This document shows positions 16,154 to 25,181 of a stretch of 42,527 nt of DNA, piece by piece. Under the pieces are notes generated by a model. The model saw nothing but the letters and a program-made list of their open reading frames with translations. It was not told the origin of the DNA and ran no database searches. The stretch spans positions 1 through 42,527 of the forward strand of contig JAJYFU010000014.1 of assembly GCA_021790795.1 (NCBI GenBank), written 5' to 3'. The first letter of the stretch is position 1; every line of letters starts with the position of its first letter. The position numbers and the translations under genes are program-made. The DNA comes from Pseudomonadota bacterium. Its GTDB lineage: Bacteria; Pseudomonadota; Gammaproteobacteria; Steroidobacterales; Steroidobacteraceae.

Positions 16154-17755
16154 ATGTCGGTTTTTTGTCGCAGCGGCCGCACGCGGCCGGGTCACGCCGC
16201 ATCGACCTGGAATCGGCGGATCGCCGGATTTCTCCGGGGCGCCTTGTTGGTCGCCTCGATCCTGGCGCTGGCGGCTTGCGCGGTCGGACCGCGCGTCACG
16301 AGGCCGAGTCCCCCGAGGGCGAGCGCGTATACGGCGCCGGAACGGCAACCCCGGCTTATTCCGGGCCACGGCGAGCCGCCGCAGCGGCTGGTTGTCGACG
16401 GGGCGATTCCAGCGCAATGGTGGGATCTGTTTCATTCCGCGGCGCTCGAGAGCGTGCTGCGCCGAGCGATCGCCGACAATCCGACCCTCGTCGCCGCGCA
16501 CGCGACGCTTGCGCAGACGCGGCAGGTTTTGCGCGCCGCCCGCGGGGGTTACTATCCGCAGTTGGACTTCGGCGCGGCGCTGCAGCGCCAGCAAGGTCCG
16601 GCGTTTGCGCTGGGGCTGCTCGCCCTCCTGCCGGGCAAGCACCAGCTGCCGACCTTCGACCTGTATTCCTTGGGGCCGACCGTAAGCTACTCGCCCGACG
16701 TATTCGGGCTCACGCGGCGCGAGGTGCAGGCGCGCCGGGCAGGTGTCGATCTCGAGCGTGACCAGCTCGCCGCGGCCTACCTGACGATCACCGGCAAAGC
16801 GGTCGAGCAGGCGCTGACCCTCGCTGAGTTGCATGTCCAGATCGAGGCGATCGGAAGGATCATCTGCGACGACGAGCGCGACGTGGTGCTGATACGGCGG
16901 GAATTCAGTGTCGGTCGCGCGTCGCGCACCGATGTGCTCGCCGCACTGACACAGCTCGATACCGACCAGGCGCGTCTGCCTCCGCTGCGTCAGGCTCGGG
17001 CGATCGCCGAGTATGCGTTGACGATTCTGGTTGGCGGAACTCCGGGGCGGTGGGTGGCGCCGGCCTTTACTCTCGCCGACTTCCATCTGCCGGGCAGACT
17101 GCCGCTCAGTCTTCCCTCGAGGCTCGTCCGCCAGCGTCCCGACATTCTTGCCGCTGCAGAGCAGGTGCGCCTGCGCAGCGCCGAGGCCGGTATCGCGACT
17201 GCGCAGATGTATCCGCATTTGGTGCTGTCGGCATCGATCGCCACGGCCGCATTGCGCCCCGGGATGCTGTTCGGCGGGTCGAGCGGTGTTTGGGCGCTCA
17301 TGGCCGGTCTCACGGCGCCGATCTTTCACGGCGGCGCCTTGCGGGCCGAGCGGCGCGCCTCGCTCGATGCGCTCAAGGCATCCCTCGCCCTGTATCGACT
17401 GACGGTGCTCTCGGCGTTCGCGCAGGTCGCCGACACGCTGCGTTCGCTCGACAACGACGCCGCGCTGGCGGCCGCCGAGCGGCGGACGCTCGAGGTCGCC
17501 CGGACAGCGGTTCGGCTGCAGCGGGCGAGCTATGCCGCGGGTCGCAGCAACGTCCTGCAGCTCCTGGACGCGGAACGAAGATATCAGCACGCGAGGCTCG
17601 GCTTCGCCGCCGCAAGGGCACAGCGCTATATCGACAGCGCGCGGTTGCTCGTCGCGTTGGGCGGCGGCTGGTGGAAGAGCGCGCACGTGTGCGCGCGCGG
17701 CGGTGCGGCGCAGTCCGGCGTTGGCAAGCGCCGCCAGGGTGAGCCTCCACTATGA
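16154..17755 (+). CDS. NodT-type outer-membrane efflux lipoprotein (ABC exporter partner)
   Basis: Outer-membrane factor of the OprM/NodT class, 533 residues, forming the trimeric exit duct. The signal peptide ends in lipobox LAAC (Cys42). Family features follow: PAQWWDLFHS near residue 95, ALESVLRRAIADNPTL, two outer-efflux repeats each with a YxP/YYPQ-type phrase (GGYYPQLDF, AQMYPHLVLS), LVRQRPDILAAAEQV, and a C-terminal YAAGRSNVLQLLDAERRYQHARL. Its stop overlaps the adaptor start (ATGA 17752-17755). It is the first gene of an otherwise YbhGFSR-like operon; the E. coli operon has no own outer-membrane factor. Confidence 0.9.
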   Translation: MSVFCRSGRTRPGHAASTWNRRIAGFLRGALLVASILALAACAVGPRVTRPSPPRASAYTAPERQPRLIPGHGEPPQRLVVDGAIPAQWWDLFHSAALESVLRRAIADNPTLVAAHATLAQTRQVLRAARGGYYPQLDFGAALQRQQGPAFALGLLALLPGKHQLPTFDLYSLGPTVSYSPDVFGLTRREVQARRAGVDLERDQLAAAYLTITGKAVEQALTLAELHVQIEAIGRIICDDERDVVLIRREFSVGRASRTDVLAALTQLDTDQARLPPLRQARAIAEYALTILVGGTPGRWVAPAFTLADFHLPGRLPLSLPSRLVRQRPDILAAAEQVRLRSAEAGIATAQMYPHLVLSASIATAALRPGMLFGGSSGVWALMAGLTAPIFHGGALRAERRASLDALKASLALYRLTVLSAFAQVADTLRSLDNDAALAAAERRTLEVARTAVRLQRASYAAGRSNVLQLLDAERRYQHARLGFAAARAQRYIDSARLLVALGGGWWKSAHVCARGGAAQSGVGKRRQGEPPL

Positions 17756-18819
17756 AGGCGCGTCGTCGCTTCATTGCGCTGACGGCCGTGGCTTCCCTCG
17801 GTCTCGCCGGCGCCCTGCTGTATTGGTGGGTGCGCTCCAGGCCGGTCACGAATGTCCTGACGCTGTACGGTAATGTGGACATCTGGGAGGTGCAACCGGC
17901 GTTCAACGATAATGGTCCGGTCTCGCGGATGCTGGTCGTGGAGGGTGAGCGGGTGCGAAAGGGCGAGCTCATCGCCCGGATGGACGACTTGCGCTATGCG
18001 GCGCGCCTCGCGGCGGCGACACATACGGCCGCGAACCTCCGCGCCGTTCTTCTACGGCTGACGCATGGCTCTCGGCCGCAGGAAATCGCGCAGGCGAAAG
18101 CCACCATGGACGGCTTGCGTGCCGTCTACCGCAATGCCGAGATCAACTACGCGCGAACCCTCGCGCTGATTCCTCAAGGGATCGCCTCCATCCAGGATCG
18201 CGACGATGCGCGCGCTCAGGTCCGCGCCGCGGACGCGAATTACCAGGCCGCGTTGCAGACGTACTCGCTCGCCGTCGCGGGCCCAAGGCGCGAGGACATC
18301 ATCGCCGCGCGCAATGCATACGCGGCCGCGCTCGCCGCGGCGGCGGTCGCGGCACGGGAGCTGGCGGACACCCGGCTTCGCTCACCGGCGAACGGCGTGG
18401 TCGAGGACCGCATTCTCGAGCCGGGGGATATGGCCTCCCCGGCCACACCTGTCTATACCATTGCGCTCACTTCGCCGCTGTGGGTGCGCGCGTACATACC
18501 GGAGAGGGATCTCGGCAGGATTGCGCCCGGTACGCCGGCCCAGATCATGACGGACAGCTATCCGGGCCGACGTTACCGCGGCTGGGTCGGCTACATCTCC
18601 CCGACGGCGGAATTCACGCCGAAGACGGTCGAGACGCCCGAATTGCGCACGCAGCTCGTCTATCAGGTGCGCATCTACGCGTGCAATTTCCGCCGCGAGC
18701 TCCGTCTGGGCATGCCGGCGACGGTGCACATCGATCTGTCGCGTCATGCCGCGGCAGGCAGCGGCGGGGGTCCTGCCACGGCGCGATGGTGCGGAGCACA
18801 CCATGTCACCCGAGAGTGA
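17752..18819 (+). CDS. ybhG: YbhG-like HlyD-family membrane fusion protein
   Basis: Periplasmic adaptor linking the ABC exporter to the outer-membrane duct, 355 residues. A single N-terminal anchor helix (about 8-26) is followed by the barrel-sandwich lipoyl half (GNVDIWEVQPAF, VVEGERVRKGEL) and a long helical hairpin. The other lipoyl half has LRSPANGVVEDRILEPGDM, and the beta-barrel has SPLWVRAYIPERDLG. The phrase SPTAEFTPKTVETPELRTQL is, as I remember it, nearly identical in E. coli YbhG. It overlaps its upstream neighbour by ATGA and the ATPase gene by 17 bases. Confidence 0.88.
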   Translation: MKARRRFIALTAVASLGLAGALLYWWVRSRPVTNVLTLYGNVDIWEVQPAFNDNGPVSRMLVVEGERVRKGELIARMDDLRYAARLAAATHTAANLRAVLLRLTHGSRPQEIAQAKATMDGLRAVYRNAEINYARTLALIPQGIASIQDRDDARAQVRAADANYQAALQTYSLAVAGPRREDIIAARNAYAAALAAAAVAARELADTRLRSPANGVVEDRILEPGDMASPATPVYTIALTSPLWVRAYIPERDLGRIAPGTPAQIMTDSYPGRRYRGWVGYISPTAEFTPKTVETPELRTQLVYQVRIYACNFRRELRLGMPATVHIDLSRHAAAGSGGGPATARWCGAHHVTRE

Positions 18820-20614
18820 GCCGCCACCGGCGCTTCGACTCGAAAAGGTCGCGCATGTCTTCGAGGCGGGCGGGCGGACGCTGACGGCGCTCGAGGGTGT
18901 CACGGCCCGCGGCGAGCGCGGCGCCGTCACCGGTGTGATCGGGCCGGATGGCGCCGGAAAGACCACGCTGATGCGTCTGGCGGCCGGTCTTCTGCGCCTG
19001 CAGAGCGGGCGCCTCGAAGTATTCGGGGTCGACGTCGCGCGGGATCCGGACGGCGCGCGCGCGCACCTCGGATACATGCCCCAGCGCTTCGGCCTCTACG
19101 AGGATCTCACGGTTCGCGAGAACCTGGATCTCTATGCGAGACTGCAGAACGTCGCGCCGGCCGAGCGTGAGGCGCGCGATCGCGAGTTGTTGCACATGAC
19201 CGGGCTCGCGCCGTTCCTGGATCGGCTGGCCGGACGGCTCTCGGGCGGCATGAAGCAGAAGCTCGGCTTGGCCTGTACGCTCGTGCGCGTGCCGCGGATA
19301 CTGTTGCTCGATGAGCCCACGGTCGGGGTCGATCCCATGTCGCGGCGGGAGCTTTGGGAGATCGTGGACCATCTGGTTCGAGCCGAGCAGTTGGCCGTGA
19401 TTTTGAGCACGGCCTACCTGGACGAGGCCGAGCGCTGTCAGCATGTGCTCCTGTTGCACCAGGGACATCTCGTTGGCGCCACCGACCCGGCCCGCTTCAC
19501 CGCCGCCGCGAACGGGCGAAGCTTCCATGTGTCGACGCCCGGGCTCGGCAAGCGCCAACTGCAGGAGCGCATCGCAGGAGTTCCCGGCGTGGTCGACGCG
19601 ACCATTCAGGGTGCGTTCGTGCGGGTGGTGACCGAGCCGGGTGTCCAATTCTCGAGCACCGCACTGCCGCCGCTTTCAGGACCGCTGCATATCGTCCCGG
19701 TTCCGCCACGGTTCGAGGACAGCTTCGTGACGGTGCTGAAATCGATCCGTGCATCGGCGGGCTCGCAGCCCGTCGAGCACGCGCACCCCGATGTGCCGGT
19801 ACGGGCGGCGCAGACCACGGTCCATACCGCGGCTCGCACCACCGTGTCACCGGGCGGCGATGCCGTCATTCTCGCCGAACAGCTCACGCGCCGATTCGGG
19901 GCTTTCGTGGCCGTGGATGCCGTTTCATTCACGGTACGCCGGGGCGAGATCTTCGGACTGCTCGGCGCGAACGGCGCCGGAAAATCGACGACCTTCCGGA
20001 TGCTCTGCGGGCTGTTGCCGGCCTCGGCCGGGAAGCTGCGCGTGGCGGGCTACGACTTGCGGCGCGCAGCAGCCTCGGCGCGCGGCCGCATCGGCTATAT
20101 GGCGCAGAAATTCTCTCTCTACGGAGATCTGTCGGTCGTGGAGAACCTGCGCTTCTTCGCCAGCGCCTATCGGCTCGCGGAGCCGCGCCGCCGCGCCCGA
20201 ATCGCCTGGGCGCTCGAGGAGTTCAATCTCGCCACACGCTCGCAGGACGTCAGCCGCGAGCTGCCGCTCGGATTCAAGCAGCGCCTCGGACTCGCCTGTG
20301 CCCTGATGCATGAGCCGGACATTCTGTTTCTCGATGAACCCACTTCGGGTGTCGATCCGCTCGCGCGGCGCGAGTTCTGGCGGCGCATCAATTCGCTGGC
20401 GGAGTCTGGCGTCACGGTTCTGGTGACCACGCATTTCATGGAGGAAGCCGAATACTGCGATCGGCTGGCGATTCTCGCCCAGGGTAGGGTGCTCGCGACG
20501 GGCGATGCGGAGCATATCAAAGACCGCGTCCGCAGCGCGGCACTGCCTCAGCCGACCATGGAAGATGCCTTCATCGCGTTGCTCCAGGCGGCGCCCCAGC
20601 CGAGCGCCGCATGA
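18803..20614 (+). CDS. ybhF: YbhF-like ABC ATPase with two fused nucleotide-binding domains
   Basis: 603 residues, two ABC ATPase domains in one chain, as in E. coli YbhF (578). Domain 1 has GPDGAGKTT, LSGGMKQKLGLA and LLLDEPTVGVDP. Domain 2 has GANGAGKST, a signature altered to RELPLGFKQRLGLA in place of LSGG, then LFLDEPTSGVDP and the H-loop in VTTHFMEEA. Domain 1 has STAYLDEAE where the switch His is expected (AYLDEA), so the first site lacks the H-loop His and the second has an unusual signature; YbhF-type proteins share this asymmetry. ATG 18803 is chosen because it fits the domain start; the frame is open to 18746 inside ybhG. Confidence 0.88.
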   Translation: MSPESEPPPALRLEKVAHVFEAGGRTLTALEGVTARGERGAVTGVIGPDGAGKTTLMRLAAGLLRLQSGRLEVFGVDVARDPDGARAHLGYMPQRFGLYEDLTVRENLDLYARLQNVAPAEREARDRELLHMTGLAPFLDRLAGRLSGGMKQKLGLACTLVRVPRILLLDEPTVGVDPMSRRELWEIVDHLVRAEQLAVILSTAYLDEAERCQHVLLLHQGHLVGATDPARFTAAANGRSFHVSTPGLGKRQLQERIAGVPGVVDATIQGAFVRVVTEPGVQFSSTALPPLSGPLHIVPVPPRFEDSFVTVLKSIRASAGSQPVEHAHPDVPVRAAQTTVHTAARTTVSPGGDAVILAEQLTRRFGAFVAVDAVSFTVRRGEIFGLLGANGAGKSTTFRMLCGLLPASAGKLRVAGYDLRRAAASARGRIGYMAQKFSLYGDLSVVENLRFFASAYRLAEPRRRARIAWALEEFNLATRSQDVSRELPLGFKQRLGLACALMHEPDILFLDEPTSGVDPLARREFWRRINSLAESGVTVLVTTHFMEEAEYCDRLAILAQGRVLATGDAEHIKDRVRSAALPQPTMEDAFIALLQAAPQPSAA

Positions 20615-21732
20615 GCGCTTCGCTCGAGCGGCTTGCGGGACTGCTGCGCAAGGAAGCGCTGCAGATCGTGCGCGACCCGTCCGCGCTCGCGATCGCTTTC
20701 CTCCTTCCGGCGATGCTCCTGGTGCTGTTCGGCTACGGCGTCACGCTCGATCCGCACGACGTTCCCCTCGCGGTCGTCGTGGAGCGGCCGGACGCGGTCA
20801 CGGCCAGCTTCGTCGCCCAACTGCGCGGCACGCCGTATTTCACTCCCGAATCCTTCGCGACCATTCAGTCGGCCGATCGCGCCTTCGACTCCCGTCGGGT
20901 CAGCGGCATCGTCTGGCTGCGTGAGGACTTCACCCGGCGGCTGATTTCCTCCGGCGCCGCCCCGATCGGCGTGTTCGTCAACGGCGTCGACGCGAATACC
21001 GCCCGACTCATCGAGGGTTATCTGCAGCAGGTCTGGGCGAGCTGGCTCGCGGCGCGCGGCCGGTCGCTGGGATCGGCTCGAGGGCTGCCGATCGAGGTGG
21101 AGCCGCGCGTGCGCTTCAATCCCGCGGTGAGCAGCCGGGACTACCTCGTCCCGGGGCTCATCGCGATCGTCATGACGCTCACCGGGGCGCTGCTGACCGC
21201 GCTCGTCATTGCTCGAGAGTGGGAGCGCGGCACGCTCGAGGCGTTGATGGCCACTCGGGCATCGATCCGCGAGATCCTGCTCGCCAAGCTCATACCGTAT
21301 TTTGTGTTGGGGATGGGCGGCATGGTGGCCACACTGGTGCTGGCCGTCACCCTGTTCGGAGTGCCGTTTCGCGGCTCGCTCCTGGTGCTCACCGGGGCGT
21401 CCGCGCTGTTCCTGCTAGCCGCCCTGGGCATGGGCCTGCTCATCTCGAGCGTCGCCCGCAACCAGTTTGTCGCCGGGCAGATCGCCGTCATCGTCACTTT
21501 CCTGCCCGCGTTCATCCTCTCGGGGTTCGTGTTCGACATCGGCAGCATGCCGTGGGCAATTCGTTTGCTCACGCACATCGTCGCCGCGCGCTACTTCGTG
21601 GCGATCCTGCAGAGCGAGTTTCTCGCCGGCGACGTGTGGTCGGTGATCGTACCGAACGCGGCGGCACTGGCGGTCTTGGCGGCGATCTTCGTGGGCGCGG
21701 CCCGGCTGCGCGCGCGCAAGCGCCTGGATTGA
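20611..21732 (+). CDS. ybhS: YbhS-like ABC-2 exporter permease
   Basis: ABC-2 type permease, 373 residues, close to the 377 of E. coli YbhS. One N-terminal helix (LAIAFLLPAMLLVLFGYGV) is followed by a large periplasmic domain (about 45-170), with NPAVSSRDYLVPGLIAIVMT leading into a cluster of five helices. The ABC-2 signature region reads EWERGTLEALMATRASIREILLAK in two pieces around residue 205. The ATG overlaps the ATPase stop (ATGA). It should form a heterodimer with the following permease. The likely cargo is a cationic or amphipathic drug or metabolite, as for the family; this is not shown by the sequence. Confidence 0.88.
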   Translation: MSASLERLAGLLRKEALQIVRDPSALAIAFLLPAMLLVLFGYGVTLDPHDVPLAVVVERPDAVTASFVAQLRGTPYFTPESFATIQSADRAFDSRRVSGIVWLREDFTRRLISSGAAPIGVFVNGVDANTARLIEGYLQQVWASWLAARGRSLGSARGLPIEVEPRVRFNPAVSSRDYLVPGLIAIVMTLTGALLTALVIAREWERGTLEALMATRASIREILLAKLIPYFVLGMGGMVATLVLAVTLFGVPFRGSLLVLTGASALFLLAALGMGLLISSVARNQFVAGQIAVIVTFLPAFILSGFVFDIGSMPWAIRLLTHIVAARYFVAILQSEFLAGDVWSVIVPNAAALAVLAAIFVGAARLRARKRLD

Positions 21733-21737
21733 TACCT

Positions 21738-22847
21738 ATGTGGCGGGCCGTCATGGCGCTCATCGTGAAGGAGCTGCTTGCGGTCCTGAAGGATCCGAGG
21801 AGCCGGCTGGTTCTGGTTGTGCCGCCGCTCGTTCAGCTGATTGTGTTCGGCTATGCGGCGACGTTCGATCTCAGTCGGGTTCCCATCGCCGTCTACAACC
21901 AGGACGGCAGCGCCGCTTCGCGCGCTCTGGTGGCGCGATTCCTCGGCACGCACGTCTTCCGTCAGGTCGCCTTGCTCGAGAGCACGCGCCGGATCACACC
22001 GCTGATCGATGCGCGTAAAGTGGGACTCGTCCTGGCGATCGATCGTCATTTCACCCGTGATCTCCTGACACATCGTCCCGCGCCGGTGCAGCTCATCGTC
22101 GATGGGCGGGACTCGAACACCGCGCTCATCATATTGGGATACGCGAACTCGATCATCACGGACTTCTCTCTGCACTGGCTGCGCACGCACGGGGAGCCCC
22201 CCGTCCCGGCGTTGCTGCATGTGCGCACCCGCTACAATCCGCAGCTCGCCTCCCGCTGGTTCATCGTGCCCGGAATCGTCGCGCTGCTCACTCAGGTGGT
22301 GACGCTGCTGGTGGTGGGCCTGTCGGTGGCGCGCGAACGCGAGCTGGGGACATTCGATCAACTGCTCGTGACGCCGTTCCGGCAGATCGAGATCCTGCTC
22401 GGGAAGGGTATCCCGGGCCTGCTGATCGGCACGATCGAGGCTTCGGCGACGATTCTGGTCGCGGTTCTCTGGTTTCACGTGCCCCTGCGCGGCAGTCTCA
22501 TTGCGCTGTATCTGGGCATCCTGCTGTTCGTCGCCTCGGTGATCGGCATCGGGCTGATGATTTCCTCGATCGCGGTGACGCAGCAGCAGGCGCTGCTCGG
22601 GGCGTTTCTGTTCATGGTGCCGTCCATCGTGCTTTCGGGGTTTGCGACACCGATCTCGAACATGCCCCCCGTCATTCAGGCTCTCACCTGGCTCAACCCG
22701 ATGAGGCACATACTCGTCATCGTACGCGGTGTGTTCCTCGAGGGCTCGACCGCCGGAGCTTTCGTGCCTGAATATGCCGTGATGGCCGCGCTCGCCGGCT
22801 TGAGCCTGCTGGCGGCCGGATGGCTGTTTCGCTGGCGGATTTATTGA
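21738..22847 (+). CDS. ybhR: YbhR-like ABC-2 exporter permease
   Basis: Second ABC-2 permease, 369 residues, almost the same length as E. coli YbhR (368). It starts at ATG 21738, 5 bases after the previous stop; the frame is open far upstream but that part is the shadow of ybhS. Features: KELLAVLKDPRSRLVLVVPP, FGYAATFDLSRVPIAVYNQD, YNPQLASRWFIVPGIVALL, then ERELGTFDQLLVTPFRQIE in the ABC-2 signature region and LSGFATPISNMPPVIQ before the last helices. It ends the operon. Confidence 0.88.
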   Translation: MWRAVMALIVKELLAVLKDPRSRLVLVVPPLVQLIVFGYAATFDLSRVPIAVYNQDGSAASRALVARFLGTHVFRQVALLESTRRITPLIDARKVGLVLAIDRHFTRDLLTHRPAPVQLIVDGRDSNTALIILGYANSIITDFSLHWLRTHGEPPVPALLHVRTRYNPQLASRWFIVPGIVALLTQVVTLLVVGLSVARERELGTFDQLLVTPFRQIEILLGKGIPGLLIGTIEASATILVAVLWFHVPLRGSLIALYLGILLFVASVIGIGLMISSIAVTQQQALLGAFLFMVPSIVLSGFATPISNMPPVIQALTWLNPMRHILVIVRGVFLEGSTAGAFVPEYAVMAALAGLSLLAAGWLFRWRIY

Positions 22848-22924
22848 TCGCCGAACGACGGGTCGAGGAAAGCTTCGTCAGGCGCAGTCGTCATTCGGGA
22901 AGGACGTTCGGGTGCGTGCGCACA

Positions 22925-22948
22925 CGCCTGCAGACGCTATTGCAGGCG
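22925..22948. terminator. Hairpin after the YbhGFSR-like operon
   Basis: CGCCTGCA-N8-TGCAGGCG is a perfect 8-bp inverted repeat 78 bases past the last stop codon. No T-run follows, so it is at best a Rho-assisted or RNA-stabilising structure. The rest of 22848-23140 shows no gene. Confidence 0.3.
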
Positions 22949-23140
22949 ATCGGAGTTGTCGATGAGCGTGGGCGGTGCGACATCGTCGTGCGCGACGGCT
23001 CTCGAGGGGCGCGCGGCTGCACGGGGCTCGGGATCAATGCTGAGGCGCTCGGTGGCGACGCGTGCTTCCGCGCGTTGACACCGCACCCGCTGGGCGGCTC
23101 GTCGCGGGTTCTGGACATGAGCTCTGGCAGGCCCGGAGAG

Positions 23141-23410
23141 TCAGAGATGGTGCCAGTAGGCGTTCTCGATGGCCGGTATCTCGCCGATCTTGGCGGCGAT
23201 CTGGGAAAGACGGAACTCCGGAAGGCCCGCGACATCGACGCGAATGTGCAGTGTCTCGTCGGATCCAAACTCCGCGAGGACGCGGCGAGGCACGACGTTC
23301 AGCGTCTGGAAAAAACTCACGACGCGCGTGAGCGCGCCGGGATCACAATCCGCCCGGACGCGCAGGCACAGCAGCTGCGTGACGTCCTGAATTGCCTCTT
23401 CTGTAACCAT
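23141..23410 (-). CDS. Small ACT-domain protein (IlvM-like)
   Basis: 89 residues, essentially one ACT domain. The beta-alpha-beta core runs from LLCLRVRADCDPGALTRVV, through FFQTLNVVPRRVLAE, to LHIRVDVAGLPEFRLSQIAAKI. Length and layout match IlvM, the small regulatory subunit of acetohydroxy acid synthase II, but no catalytic subunit or other branched-chain gene is present here, so it is an orphan regulator. ATG 23410 has GAGGA 9 bases upstream. A strong hairpin (23459-23481) lies in its leader. It might bind an amino acid and act elsewhere; the partner is unknown. Confidence 0.72.
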   Translation of the reverse strand: MVTEEAIQDVTQLLCLRVRADCDPGALTRVVSFFQTLNVVPRRVLAEFGSDETLHIRVDVAGLPEFRLSQIAAKIGEIPAIENAYWHHL

Positions 23411-23458
23411 GGAAACTCGTCCTCATCTCATTCCGACCTGAACCGAACACGAGCCAAC

Positions 23459-23481
23459 CCCGGCTTTCTATGAAAGCCGGG
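23459..23481. promoter_or_regulatory. Strong hairpin in the leader of the ACT-domain gene
   Basis: CCCGGCTTTC-TAT-GAAAGCCGGG is a perfect 10-bp stem with a 3-base loop, about 50 bases upstream of the ACT gene start. There is no T-run on either strand. It could be a leader regulatory hairpin, an RNA-stabilising element or an operator. Confidence 0.4.
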
Positions 23482-23659
23482 CATCTAATGGGCTCGATTG
23501 AATGGAGGAGGGTATCCATAGTGCCGTCGGCTAAGATTATGCGTTCTACGATGCCAAAAGTCACGCTGTGTCCCGCGGCGGCGTTGGACCGCATGTCGAG
23601 AAGGCGGCGAGCCGGGGTCTTGCGCCGCAATGACGCGAGCCGGCGCCCGCGAGCATCGC

Positions 23660-24574
23660 TCAGTTGCCGCAGCCCGCGGGTCCGGGCCGGATATCGGTGC
23701 CGCGTGAGTCCGGAGGAATCGGCGCGTAACGCTTGGCCGCGTTAGCCGGGAAGCACGGCGCGTGCCCAACGATCATGACCGGCGGACCGTCGGCGATCAA
23801 ATGAAAACCCCCGTCGTCGGGATGCGGGGCGATCGCCCAATCGTACAGTGTGCGGGCATCCTCCAGAACAGGATGGCGGGGCCGTCCGTAATACTCATTC
23901 TGCATCTGCTCGTCGTACAGACCGATGCAACCATGCGAGGCGGGGTAGCCGGGCAGGTCGCGGCCATGGATCCAGTCGGTTACCCCGTTCTGAGTGATGA
24001 AAAATCTCAGCGCATAATGCATGGGGTATGGAGTATGGGTTCCCTCCAGGTCGTAGAGCGATGAGCTGTGCAACCGGTCATAGGCGCTGACCCTGAACAG
24101 ACCCACCGGTGTGGGATGGGCGCTTCCGCCCGATGCGACGGGAAAGGACATGACCCGCTTGCCGTATGCGTAGGCACCCAGGAACTGCTCGGTGAGATTC
24201 ACCAGGATGAACTTGGGGTCGGTGGCCGCAGGGGGGTAGCGGGCCGGCATGGGCGTGAAATCGGCCACCTGCCGCAGATGCAGGGGAATCTTGATCCGCA
24301 CCCCGGGGTAGATGTGGCGCCTGTCGATGCGGTTGAAGCGCAGGACATCCCGCCAATGCGACCCGAAAAGGCCGCGCACCGTGTCCCGGCGAGTGATCCG
24401 ATGGCAGGTCCAGGGGATGCCGGCATCACTGGGGTAGTGGATCGCGCAAGTATTCGGCACCGGCTGCGCCAATGCCGCGTGCGCCCCGGCGAGCGCCAGA
24501 ATCGCCACCAGCCACGGGGCGCGATACCCGGCAGGTCCGATCATCGCCGTGCCGCCCCGATGATCTGTCGACAT
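23660..24574 (-). CDS. L,D-transpeptidase (YkuD domain) with LysM-like region
   Basis: Periplasmic cell-wall enzyme that forms 3-3 peptidoglycan cross-links or attaches proteins to peptidoglycan. From ATG 24574 it has 304 residues; ATG 24544 is an equally good alternative that starts directly on the signal peptide (APWLVAILALAGAHAALAQ). The upstream open frame is not needed. A LysM-like peptidoglycan-binding segment follows (CHRITRRDTVRGLFG, DVLRFNRIDRR, IYPGVRIKIP). The YkuD core has KFILVNLTEQFLGAY and ends with WIHGRDLPGYPASHGCIGLY, giving the catalytic His/Cys (SHGC) with Gly where Arg is usual. It stands alone on the minus strand. Confidence 0.86.
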   Translation of the reverse strand: MSTDHRGGTAMIGPAGYRAPWLVAILALAGAHAALAQPVPNTCAIHYPSDAGIPWTCHRITRRDTVRGLFGSHWRDVLRFNRIDRRHIYPGVRIKIPLHLRQVADFTPMPARYPPAATDPKFILVNLTEQFLGAYAYGKRVMSFPVASGGSAHPTPVGLFRVSAYDRLHSSSLYDLEGTHTPYPMHYALRFFITQNGVTDWIHGRDLPGYPASHGCIGLYDEQMQNEYYGRPRHPVLEDARTLYDWAIAPHPDDGGFHLIADGPPVMIVGHAPCFPANAAKRYAPIPPDSRGTDIRPGPAGCGN

Positions 24575-25181
24575 CGCCAGCGACCATCGCGGTGCCGTTG
24601 CGAATCGTGCGGCAGATCGTCTCGCGTCCGGCGGGCTCGGCCGCGCGACGCTGACACAAGCGACTGGCCGCGACCACGGCCGACCGTGCAGCGCGCCGAC
24701 TGGGGTTGGCGCGGGATCAACACCGGTCCGGGCGAGCGGGCACAGGACGCGTCCGGTCGAGCGAACGGAATTGGGCGCGCAGTTCAGAGTGTCTTGGCTC
24801 GTACGGAGCATCCTCGAAGCATCATGCCTGGCCGATCGCATCGCACCCGGTGGCGCGCTTCGGGCGCGGCCATGGTCTCTGCGACGACGTGCCGCATTCT
24901 CAGCCGGCGGGTCAGCCGCGCGGATCGGGGAATCTACGTAATCGATCCCGCGGTGAACCGGCAGCCCCCGCCGGTCCCTCGCGCCTTCGGATCGGCGGCC
25001 GCGTACCCGTTGTTCCTGACACCTCGCCTCCCGTTGCGCCGCCGGGGCCGCGGCACTGCCGATCGCGGCGAGGCAGCGGCCGCCCGCAGGGGAGCGGGAA
25101 TCAAGTCCGGTACGCAGAACTACTGATATCGGCGGTGTTCTCGATCGATGTAAATTTATTTTTTATGTCCGCACCCCATCG
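24575..25181. other. 607-base spacer upstream of L,D-transpeptidase and PAS genes
   Basis: I see no gene that I can support; open frames here are GC-driven and lack family motifs. It lies between divergent genes and should hold both promoters. The only compositional feature is an AT-rich patch at about 25149-25166 (GTAAATTTATTTTTTATG) directly before the PAS gene, where a plus-strand promoter or A/T-rich leader is likely. Confidence 0.4.

Noticed and set aside
16040-17686. 548-codon open frame on the minus strand
   Set aside because: Antisense to the outer-membrane factor gene and with shadow-like composition.
23411-23500. Possible tRNA-like or attenuator leader near the 23459 hairpin
   Set aside because: GGTTCAGG-type bases are present but no cloverleaf can be formed, there is no T-run after the hairpin, and no leader peptide rich in one amino acid is seen.
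24575-24841. N-terminal 89-residue extension of the L,D-transpeptidase frame
   Set aside because: It would place a signal peptide in the middle of the protein. Starts at 24574 or 24544 fit an exported enzyme.
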